Assembly (NCBI GenBank): GCA_965198415.1
Contig: CBDAPN010000032.1
Location: 558,001 to 622,000, forward strand
Reading direction: 5' to 3'
Length of the DNA stretch: 64,000 bases
Origin: Endozoicomonas sp965198415
GTDB lineage: Bacteria > Pseudomonadota > Gammaproteobacteria > Pseudomonadales > Endozoicomonadaceae
This document shows, piece by piece, positions 37,174-44,914 of this stretch. Under the pieces are notes generated by a model, which did not search any database, was not told where the DNA came from, and was given only the letters and a program-made list of their open reading frames with translations. The number at the start of each line of letters is the position of its first letter. Position 1 is the first letter of the stretch. Position numbers and translations under genes: made by a program.

Positions 37174-38084
37174 ATGAGAACCTTTTCTACTACACAAAAC
37201 ATACTGCAAGAAGCACTCGAAAGTTTCAGTAAAAAAAATCTGGCTTTGACGAAGGCAAAAACTCAACTGCCATATTACAGCGATGCAATCAAAGAGGATA
37301 CCAAGGCAAGATTTAACCACTGGGTAATTAACAACATTCCTTTTATCGGCAAATATATAGTTCGATTCATGAACTACTTTAATTTTAATCTGCCGGATAT
37401 ATTTGCAAACAAAAAACTTAAAGAATACAGATTAAAAATTATTGACTCTGTTAAAAATCTGCAGGCAGATATCCATAAAAAAACCTCCATAATTGAAAAA
37501 TGTCTCACCAGTCTAGAGGACGTTAAAGCTATCCCTAATGTTTTTAAGGTCATAACACCTATGATGAATCAAAAAAAAAGGAGTTGTTTTTTTATCTAAA
37601 CAACATCGTACCAGAACAGATACACCAGCATCTTAGCAAGGTTCTTAATGACGATAGCAGCACAGGACAAAACGCCAACTTTTGTGCGCAGCATAACTTT
37701 GCTGCTCAAGAGTTAACAGGTCTGCTCGAACAATTCATCCAGAATTTACACACAAATACTGACAATATTGTAATTACCAAAAACTTTTATACACAAGAAC
37801 TCAAAGAGTTCTATGAAAAAAACGCAAAAATTATTAAGAAACCACTATCGTTTAAAGAGCCGAAAAGTCAATTTCTCAGCAAGTGTTTTGACGTTAGCGA
37901 AGCCAACACAAAAATATTTGAAACGCTAGGCAAAACAATTGCAAGTATTGCTGGAATCCTCCTTGACTATCCCCTAAATAAAACAACATCTATGCATAAT
38001 AATATCCAGCTATTTTCTGAAAAAATAAACATCCCGGTCGATGATTTAAAGCTGCCAAAATTTCTTTTTGAAAAGAAGGATTAA
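37174..38084 (+). CDS. Unknown AT-rich helical protein, split in two frames at a run of nine A
   Basis: Frame 1 runs from ATG 37174 to a stop at 37599 (141 residues). A second open frame runs to 38084, in the -1 frame. The second part has no ATG until near its end and no usable start, so it looks like the continuation of the first. The frames meet at CAA followed by A 37571-37579: zero-frame CAA AAA AAA AGG becomes AAA AAA AAG GAG after a -1 slip. A fused product would have about 303 residues, mostly helical and Lys/Asn-rich, with no family recognised. Either a one-base deletion has broken the gene, or slippage (ribosomal or transcriptional) produces the full protein. GC is clearly below that of neighbouring housekeeping genes. 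Confidence 0.6.
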
Positions 38085-38116
38085 CTCCATTTAGTTAACT
38101 ACTGAACAAGCCAATA

Positions 38117-38545
38117 TCAGACAAACCCCAGATACTCCCTGATCGCCTGCTCACTCATGCTTAAATAGCGGGCGCTTGGCCACCAGCGACTAGAGCGAAA
38201 GGAGCCATTAGCGGAGTCGGCCAGTATGCCCGGAGCTGGAATCACCGTAAACCCTTGTCGTTCAAAACTGAGCACCGCCCTTGGCATGTGCGAACCGTGA
38301 GTTACCAGCAAAATCGACTCGATGGATTACGGTAGCCGCTTGCGGGTATAAAATGTGTTCTCCCAAGTGTTGGTGCTTAGATCTTCGACCCAACGGGTTA
38401 CCACGCCAAAGTCGTTTTTCAGGCTTGGCGCCATGACCGTCGCCTCAGGTATCACGCCCCCACCGCTGACCAATACCCCAAGCGCAGTTTTACGGGAAAG
38501 CCAAGCGCCGTAACGCAGCCTTTCATTAACAATCCCACAGCCAGA
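38117..38545 (-). pseudogene. Broken DUF218 (YdcF/ElyC family) gene
   Basis: Read on the minus strand, RLRYGAWLSRKTALGVLVSG, then GGGVIPEATVMA and FGVVTRWVEDLSTNTWENT are followed by an in-frame TAA (38327-38329). Then, in the same frame, ILLVTHGSHMPRAVLSFERQ and FTVIPAPG follow. This is the normal motif order of the DUF218 family (envelope-related YdcF/ElyC/SanA proteins): RLRYGA, LVSGGG, NTxEN, ILLVTxxxHMPRA. The N-terminal part (the first conserved DAIVVLGGG region) is missing or diverged upstream of about 38545. An in-frame stop plus loss of the N-terminus indicates a dead gene. Confidence 0.82.
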
Positions 38546-38953
38546 ACAATGCTTAGAGCGTGGGAATGAAGATGCACTAGCATGCCAAAAAATTAGCTAC
38601 ACAGCCCGGCGATGCAAGTCAAAAAGCGCAAGATACGGCCATAAATCATCAGGGGATCATCAGGAAAGAATGATCAAGAGTGCATAGCCGCAGGCGGTGA
38701 TGTATCCTAAGAGGCTGACCAAGAATAGCCTGCACTACTGCGGTGGCTGCAAATTGGCCTGAAAATGCGAAACTCATGGCAAATAGAACCACTACTTTTG
38801 CCTTTTGGGTGTTCACTACCAGCTTCCGCATTTTTATCCTCAATTTTCTACCATCCTCGCTAAGGGGTCGCCTTGACGGGAGCTATTCTTCAATCCTTTG
38901 ATGTACATTATTAGTTAAGTCATCAAAGCCCCGTTAACAAAGCCCGTTGAGCG
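38546..38953. other. Intergenic region upstream of leuS, holds repeat copy B
   Basis: Contains the decayed 5' side of the DUF218 gene and copy B of the dispersed element. A minus-strand ORF at 38649-38843 (64 codons) overlaps the repeat and probably is part of it. The leuS promoter should lie between about 38880 and 38950. Confidence 0.4.
38710..38878 (-). repeat. Dispersed element, copy B
   Basis: Best preserved copy. On the minus strand it encodes a 64-codon ORF starting MRIKMRKLVVN, with a hydrophobic stretch VVVLFAMSFAFSGQFAATAV and then VQAILGQPLR. DNA similarity to copy A covers two blocks (38710-38780 and 38839-38869). The N-terminal reading looks like a signal peptide, but there is no clear ribosome-binding site, and the other copies lack this start. 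Confidence 0.65.
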
Positions 38954-41554
38954 ATGATGGAAGAGCATTACCAACCGCACGAAATTGAAAGCGAAGCCCA
39001 GAAATTCTGGGAAGACAACAACAGCTTTGCTGCCGTCGAAGACAGTAACAAAGAGAAGTACTACTGTCTCTCCATGTTCCCATACCCCAGTGGCCGACTG
39101 CACATGGGGCATGTGCGTAACTACACCATTGGCGATGTTATTTCCCGTTATCAGCGCATGCGTGGCAAAAACGTTCTACAGCCGATGGGGTGGGACGCTT
39201 TTGGCCTGCCAGCCGAAAACGCCGCCATCAAAAACAAAACCGCACCAGCACCGTGGACCTACGAAAACATCGGCTACATGAAAACCCAGCTCAAACGCCT
39301 GGGCTTTGCCTACGACTGGGACCGTGAGTTGGCCACCTGCAAACCTGAGTATTACAAATGGGAGCAGTGGTTTTTCACCCAGCTCTTTGAAAAAGGGCTG
39401 GTATACAAAAAAATGGCCACTGTGAACTGGTGCCCAAACGATCAGACCGTACTCGCCAACGAACAGGTAGAAGACGGCCGCTGCTGGCGCTGCGACACAA
39501 TGGTAGAGCGTAAAGAGCTGCCCCAGTGGTTTGTCAAAATCACCGCCTACGCCGATGAGCTTCTGGCAGACCTCGATAAACTGGAGCACTGGCCTGAGCA
39601 GGTTAAGGCGATGCAGCGCAACTGGATTGGTCGCTCTGAAGGCGTCCAAATGACCTTTGCCGTGGCCAACCCCATCGTCGGTGCACCGGCGTCTTTTAAC
39701 GTCTACACCACTCGCCCGGACACACTGATGGGCGTCACCTACGTGGGCATCGCTCCCGAACACCCGTTAGCCAAAGCCGCTGCTGAAAATAACCCGGCGC
39801 TGGCTGAGTTCATCGCCCGGTGCAAATCCAATGCCGTCAGCGAAGCTGAAATGGCCACCATGGAAAAACTCGGCGTCGACACCGGTCTGCGCGCCCTTCA
39901 CCCCATCACGGGGCGGGAGGTGCCGGTCTGGGCTGCTAACTTTGTGCTGATGGAGTACGGCACCGGCGCAGTCATGGCGGTTCCGGGCCACGACCAGCGA
40001 GACTTTGAGTTTGCTACCCGCTTTGGCTTACCCATTGAGCAGGTCATTACCGCCACCAATGGCGATACCGTTGACATCAGCGAAGCCGCCTTCACCGATA
40101 AAGGTAAGTTGATTAACTCCGGTGAATTTGACGGCCTCACCTCAGAAGCTGCTTTCAATGCCATTGCCGATCACCTGATTGCCAGCGGCAAAGGTGAGCG
40201 GCAAGTGAACTACCGCCTGCGTGACTGGGGGGTCAGCCGCCAGCGCTATTGGGGCGCACCAATCCCCATGCAGTACCTGCAAGACGGCACAGAAGTCCCC
40301 GTACCACTGGAAGACCTGCCCGTACTGCTCCCCGAAGACGTTGAGATGGACGGTGTTCACTCCCCCATCAAAGCAGACCCGCAATGGGCCAAGGCAACGT
40401 TCAACGGCCAGCCAACCACCCTGGAAACCGATACCTTTGACACCTTTATGGAGTCCAGCTGGTACTACGCCCGCTACTGCTCGCCGCAATCGAGCGACCA
40501 AATGCTCAACCCGGCTAAAGCCAACTACTGGCTGCCGGTGGATCAGTACATTGGTGGTATCGAACATGCGGTGATGCACCTGCTGTACTCTCGCTTCTTC
40601 CACAAACTACTGCGTGACGCAGGCTTGGTTGAAAGCGATGAGCCGTTCAAACGCCTGCTATGCCAAGGTATGGTGCTGGCAGAAACCTTCTTCAAGCTGG
40701 ATGAAAAAGGCACCAAACATTGGCTAGCCCCCGCCGATGTGGACACCGATCTGGACGACAAAGGACGCCTGATTAAAGCAACCCTGAAAGCCACCGGTGA
40801 AACCGTTGAACACGCGGGCATGAGCAAAATGTCCAAGTCCAAAAACAACGGCATTGACCCGCAAGACCTGATCGACCAGTACGGCGCTGACACCATTCGT
40901 CTATACACCATGTTTGCTGCGCCACCGGAGCAAACTCTGGAGTGGTCAGAAAGTGCGGTAGAAGGGGCTAACCGCTTCCTGCGCCGTTTTTGGAAACAGG
41001 CTCATGAGCACGTAGCGGGCGGTGAGGTACCGGCTCTTGATGTACAGGCACTGACGAAAGCGCAAAAAGACCTGCGCCGCAAAGTCCATGAGACCATCAA
41101 CAAAGTGAGCGACGACTGCGAACGACGATTGACGTTCAACACCGCCATCGCCGCCATCATGGAACTGACCAATGCCATCAACAAGTTCGCCATTGCCAAC
41201 GATCAGGACCGGGCAGTAATGCACGAAGCCATTAAGGCCACCACACTGATGCTGGCACCCATTGCACCCCACGCGATGCACACCATCTGGCACGCTTTGG
41301 GCCACACCGATTCAGTGCTGGATGCACCGTGGCCAAGCGTGGATGAACAAGCGCTGAAAAAAGATGCCATCACTCTGGTGGTGCAGGTCAACGGTAAAGT
41401 GCGAGCCAAGCTGGAGATTCCGGCGGATCTTAACAAAGAGGCCATTGAGAAGCTGGCTCTTGAGCACGAAAATGTCAGCAAGTTTACCGACGGCCTGACG
41501 GTACGCAAGGTGATTGTGGTGCCGGGTAAGCTGGTAAATATTGTGGCTAATTAG
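38954..41554 (+). CDS. leuS: Leucyl-tRNA synthetase
   Basis: Class I synthetase that charges tRNA-Leu, with editing. It has 866 residues. The HIGH motif is HMGH at residues 50-53 (in PSGRLHMGHVRNYTIGDVI) and KMSKS is at residues 625-629. The inserted CP1 editing domain shows the conserved T-rich stretch YTTRPDTLMGVTYV and the GTGAVMAVPGHDQRD motif. The zinc-ribbon region has CPNDQTVLANEQVEDGRCWRC. The C-terminal domain ends VVPGKLVNIVAN. ATGs at 38954 and 38957 are both possible; the ribosome-binding site is weak for either. Monocistronic, followed by a hairpin. Confidence 0.98.
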   Translation: MMEEHYQPHEIESEAQKFWEDNNSFAAVEDSNKEKYYCLSMFPYPSGRLHMGHVRNYTIGDVISRYQRMRGKNVLQPMGWDAFGLPAENAAIKNKTAPAPWTYENIGYMKTQLKRLGFAYDWDRELATCKPEYYKWEQWFFTQLFEKGLVYKKMATVNWCPNDQTVLANEQVEDGRCWRCDTMVERKELPQWFVKITAYADELLADLDKLEHWPEQVKAMQRNWIGRSEGVQMTFAVANPIVGAPASFNVYTTRPDTLMGVTYVGIAPEHPLAKAAAENNPALAEFIARCKSNAVSEAEMATMEKLGVDTGLRALHPITGREVPVWAANFVLMEYGTGAVMAVPGHDQRDFEFATRFGLPIEQVITATNGDTVDISEAAFTDKGKLINSGEFDGLTSEAAFNAIADHLIASGKGERQVNYRLRDWGVSRQRYWGAPIPMQYLQDGTEVPVPLEDLPVLLPEDVEMDGVHSPIKADPQWAKATFNGQPTTLETDTFDTFMESSWYYARYCSPQSSDQMLNPAKANYWLPVDQYIGGIEHAVMHLLYSRFFHKLLRDAGLVESDEPFKRLLCQGMVLAETFFKLDEKGTKHWLAPADVDTDLDDKGRLIKATLKATGETVEHAGMSKMSKSKNNGIDPQDLIDQYGADTIRLYTMFAAPPEQTLEWSESAVEGANRFLRRFWKQAHEHVAGGEVPALDVQALTKAQKDLRRKVHETINKVSDDCERRLTFNTAIAAIMELTNAINKFAIANDQDRAVMHEAIKATTLMLAPIAPHAMHTIWHALGHTDSVLDAPWPSVDEQALKKDAITLVVQVNGKVRAKLEIPADLNKEAIEKLALEHENVSKFTDGLTVRKVIVVPGKLVNIVAN

Positions 41555-41564
41555 TACTGATACT

Positions 41565-41598
41565 TGCCTCATTCTCACCCTCCCGTGAGAACGAGGCA
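41565..41598 (+). terminator. Hairpin after leuS
   Basis: TGCCTCATTCTCAC pairs with GTGAGAACGAGGCA (one mismatch in a 14-base stem) starting 10 bases after the leuS stop. No T run follows, so it may protect the mRNA end or act together with Rho. Confidence 0.6.
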
Positions 41599-41709
41599 AC
41601 CCCGCCACAAATACCAGCCTGACACCTACAGTTAACTATTCCAAAAATGGGGGGGAGCACCCCAGAGCTGGGTATTTGCAAAGCTTGCCACAAGGTAATG
41701 AAAGACCGT

Positions 41710-42855
41710 TTAAACTGAACTGCACCTTTCGATAATGATCAATTTCTTCTCTTCAGGCGCCGCTACTTTATCGGCTGTTAAACCAGCGCCTTCCCCCTGT
41801 GTATTTTCTGGTTTTGGTGCTTTCAGTCTTTTAAATAGTTTGTTTAACCCTTTTTTGTCATTGTATCGGGAGGATTCCGAACTCTGCGAAGAGTTACCGG
41901 CATTACGCTTAAAAAAAACATAAGTAGATGGGCGCTTAAAATCCCGTTGTTCTTCAGTTTTTGCAGCAAGCCCAAGAGATGAGTTATTACTGGCATCACC
42001 TGAAACAGAGCTGGGGAAAAATTGCTTAAGTTGATCTTGGTAACCTGCAGCTTTAAGGGCAGCCATGAAACAATCGAAATTTACACCACTGATGCGGACT
42101 GATCTCACTAATCTTTCCATTGGTTTTACGTCAGCATTAAACTTTCGAAAAAAGTTATTCCTTAAATTCTCACATCTAGGTCGCATATGCTCTAATAAGG
42201 ATGGCTCCATTTTCCACCAAAAATCACCCAAATGGTAAGGCTCAGCTTGATCAACAGTCTTTGAAAACAATTCCCATTGATTATAAGAAAAAAAGATGGA
42301 CTCATCGTTATAATCCGGTTGGCATTTTTCCGGATTTTGGGCATACCGCCTCAAATCAGAAATAGGCCTACCACTCCAGCACGATGAATCACTTGCTGTC
42401 AACTCACCAGTTTCCAGAGCTTCAATATCATTATCTTTTGCTGTACCTTGATTACATTTATAAGGATTTGGAGGAGAAGTATAATATTCCTGTACACACT
42501 CCAATGTCTTATCTACTTCGGAATTCATATTTTCTAACTGTGAACTGAGCTTTGCTGGCGGGTTACTCTCTCCAACACCTTTGTCTTTTACTGCGCCAGT
42601 CTGTATACTTTGAAGCGGCCTATGCTTATAAAAGTCATGTTCAGACTCCAATACCTTATCTACTTCATAGTCAGTCTGTATACTTTTAAGCGGCCTATGC
42701 TTATAAAAGTCATGATCTCCTGAAGTGGAACTTTGACCACCTCCACCAAGATAATGTCTGACGGTTGCTTTAGAATCATTTCTAGGAGCAGAAGCTCCAG
42801 AAGGGTCGAATGAACTTGTTACTGAGTACGCTTGAGATACAACGGGTGAAAACAT
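41710..42855 (-). CDS. Unknown repeat-containing protein, candidate effector
   Basis: 381 residues, no family recognised. The Ser/Gly-rich, signal-less N-terminus is followed by near-identical repeats, DHDFYKHRPLKSIQTD (47-62) and EHDFYKHRPLQSIQTG (72-87), and a degenerate third copy preceded by VDKTLEC (about 119-140). Each is flanked by VDKVLES/VDKTLEC-like linkers. Residues about 215-281 form a compact helical stretch (LLEHMRPRCENLRNNFF... GVNFDCFMAALKAAGYQDQL) whose last helix pattern is reminiscent of death-fold domains (CARD or death domain). The tail is basic and disordered. GAGG precedes ATG 42855. The combination of host-like fold and repeats suggests an effector; this is inference. 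Confidence 0.7.
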   Translation of the reverse strand: MFSPVVSQAYSVTSSFDPSGASAPRNDSKATVRHYLGGGGQSSTSGDHDFYKHRPLKSIQTDYEVDKVLESEHDFYKHRPLQSIQTGAVKDKGVGESNPPAKLSSQLENMNSEVDKTLECVQEYYTSPPNPYKCNQGTAKDNDIEALETGELTASDSSCWSGRPISDLRRYAQNPEKCQPDYNDESIFFSYNQWELFSKTVDQAEPYHLGDFWWKMEPSLLEHMRPRCENLRNNFFRKFNADVKPMERLVRSVRISGVNFDCFMAALKAAGYQDQLKQFFPSSVSGDASNNSSLGLAAKTEEQRDFKRPSTYVFFKRNAGNSSQSSESSRYNDKKGLNKLFKRLKAPKPENTQGEGAGLTADKVAAPEEKKLIIIERCSSV

Positions 42856-42977
42856 AAAAGTAGCCTCGTTCGTTTTAGAGAAAATTCGCTAACTGCAAAA
42901 TTAATTATTTACTTATGAAATTACCCGTCAATGGGTAACTTTTGTCCAACAATCTTCCGGCAACAATAACTAGCCAG

Positions 42978-44306
42978 TTACTCCTCTTCATCTTCATCGT
43001 CCTCTTCATCCTCAAACCACTCTTCATTACTTTCACCGTCATCGTCGTCATCTTCTTGGTCTCTTTTTTCTTCAAACCATTTGCGCTCTTTTTTCTTTTC
43101 ACCCGCCGAGCGGTTACCACCATCAGGTGGTGGTGCGACCGGCACAATAATGGGGGGCATCTGCTTTGGCCCGGAATCGTTGAGTGGTGGTGGCGCTGAA
43201 GCCGGAGCTGCTGCCGGTGCTTGCTGACTTATGGCCGCCGCTAGTGGTGCTGCTCCTTTTGCTGCACTGTTATTATTTTGGGCCGCAACCGCTGCGGCGT
43301 TATCGTTTCTGGCTCTGCCCTCGGCGGGAGCTTCTGGGCGCTGACTGGGTTGCGAGCTGGTATTGATCGGTGTTTCGATGCTTTCCATTGGCTTTACAGA
43401 AGCCAACAACTCACTGACCGCTGCCGAAGGCTTTTGTGATTGGCTGACCGCAAAGGCACTATCTTCTGCTGAGTTTGCATGGCTGGTGGATTTACTGTCA
43501 GCTGGCAACGCTTGACGCTCAGACCGGCTGACGTCACCGGACTCTGTATTGATCGATGCATCACTGGGTTTTGAAGGTCGGACAGTTTGGGGCAGTGGCG
43601 TAGTTGCCAGCTTCGCATCCGACTTGCCCTTGGTAACTAAGCCCTGCTGTTGTGGCGCACTCTCATCTTCACCTTGCAAAAAATTACCACCGGAATCCTG
43701 ATTCCCACCGAACGCCTGATTACCAGAGTGCTGCTCCTGATTTTGCTGGCTGGGTTGAGCTGCAATGGGTGCATCAATCAGCTGCAATTTAATCAACACT
43801 TTGTTGCTGCGCTCATCAACTGGTTGAAGCAGAGGGCAGCCAGGTACCGATTTTTCCGCCAGCAAAGCACGGCGAGGCAGCTGTGCCTCTTTTGCGGATA
43901 GTTCACCGTCCTCTGCTGCCGTTGGAGGATTTTGGGTCGAGTGCGGTTGATCAGGTGCTGCAGTCATGCCCAATTTTATCAGCTGGCAAATCAGATCACC
44001 TACCAGCTCGGCAGCTCCGTGGGGAACCACCTGCAAAATGACTATCCGCGGCTCGTTGGACAGATTTAACTCCGGTAGACAAACCACCTGCTGAATACCA
44101 CCGCTTTCTTTCAGCCTCACCAACAGGGAAGGTTCAGGATTCGAGGCAGGCGCACCGAGAAGCAAATACTGGCTGGATCTTTGTTCCACTATATTAACGG
44201 TTCTCTGAGCAAAAACGCCGCTAATGCTGCTCTGAGTAATGTGCACTTGAGTATGCTGCTCAATAGTGCACATTTGTGGTGGCTTGCCAGGATCACTTAT
44301 CTTCAT
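42978..44306 (-). CDS. Unknown protein: folded N-terminus, long disordered middle, acidic tail
   Basis: 442 residues. About residues 1-115 look folded (alternating strands and helices, for example IVILQVVPHGAAELVGDLIC). About residues 115-395 are low complexity, rich in Ser, Gln, Pro and Ala with many SQ/PS patches. The end combines a basic patch (EKKKERKWFEEKRDQ) with a strongly acidic tail of Asp and Glu. No signal peptide and no known family. It sits 122 bases upstream of the repeat-containing 381-residue protein gene on the same strand, so the two may be co-expressed. Confidence 0.7.
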   Translation of the reverse strand: MKISDPGKPPQMCTIEQHTQVHITQSSISGVFAQRTVNIVEQRSSQYLLLGAPASNPEPSLLVRLKESGGIQQVVCLPELNLSNEPRIVILQVVPHGAAELVGDLICQLIKLGMTAAPDQPHSTQNPPTAAEDGELSAKEAQLPRRALLAEKSVPGCPLLQPVDERSNKVLIKLQLIDAPIAAQPSQQNQEQHSGNQAFGGNQDSGGNFLQGEDESAPQQQGLVTKGKSDAKLATTPLPQTVRPSKPSDASINTESGDVSRSERQALPADSKSTSHANSAEDSAFAVSQSQKPSAAVSELLASVKPMESIETPINTSSQPSQRPEAPAEGRARNDNAAAVAAQNNNSAAKGAAPLAAAISQQAPAAAPASAPPPLNDSGPKQMPPIIVPVAPPPDGGNRSAGEKKKERKWFEEKRDQEDDDDDGESNEEWFEDEEDDEDEEE

Positions 44307-44914
44307 GAATTCTTTACCCTGAGTAACGATAAAATAATTATTCTGTCGATGCGGCTGAGCACAAGTTACTGACGGAAGCCTGTTTCAATGCTGCCTTAAA
44401 AACGATTACAAATTCCCCCGCCTATAGTTTGACCAATAATTTTTGCTTTGGTTCCTTTTGCATTACGCCAATGGCAAATCGCTGCACCGCGTTAAAAGGT
44501 ACAAATGTTGGAAAGCAATTTAACGAACCTTGGGGAACTCTCCAACCATAGCCTCTCATTGGTGGGAAAGAAGTGACCTTTGAAAGTTTGGAAGGAGGTG
44601 GATGGCGAGGCTTGCACAGAGCAAACCCATGCACTCACTTCAATGCACTGCGAAACCCCGCATGCAAAGACAACAGCGCGACAGACAGATAAACCTCTGG
44701 ACAAATACTCAAGCGCCACCGTTGCTGGAGAACTACGAGAAACAAATCACCAATTTCTGGCTGCTACTGCCGATGCGCCAGGACACAGCAAATCAATACC
44801 GAGAACCACCTGTGGCGACACATTCCGATACCGGATAGGTAACTCCATCCGATACCGGATACATTCAACCTCTTATTTTACCAGCCGCCTTTAGCGTTGC
44901 TATCCGATAGTGCA
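44307..44914. other. 608-base region without a supportable gene
   Basis: Overlapping ORFs occur on both strands (for example 44580-44894 plus) but none shows family similarity or a good start. Near the end, TCCGATACCGGATA occurs twice (44824-44837 and 44848-44861), 24 bases apart. A related CTATCCGATA lies at 44899. Similar words recur near 56747 (CTATCCGATA) and 56991 (GACCGGATA). Confidence 0.4.

Noticed and set aside
39176..40911. Long minus-strand ORFs (122-195 codons) under leuS
   Set aside because: Antisense shadows caused by the codon use of leuS; no start signals or family matches.
44824..44861. Two TCCGATACCGGATA words as a possible repeat array or CRISPR
   Set aside because: Only two copies with a 10-base spacer; no array, no cas genes. 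Kept only as a note in the intergenic entry.
44580..44894. 104-codon ORF (and an overlapping 78-codon ORF) on the plus strand
   Set aside because: No family, skewed composition, several overlapping frames open on both strands, no neighbour on the same strand to support it.
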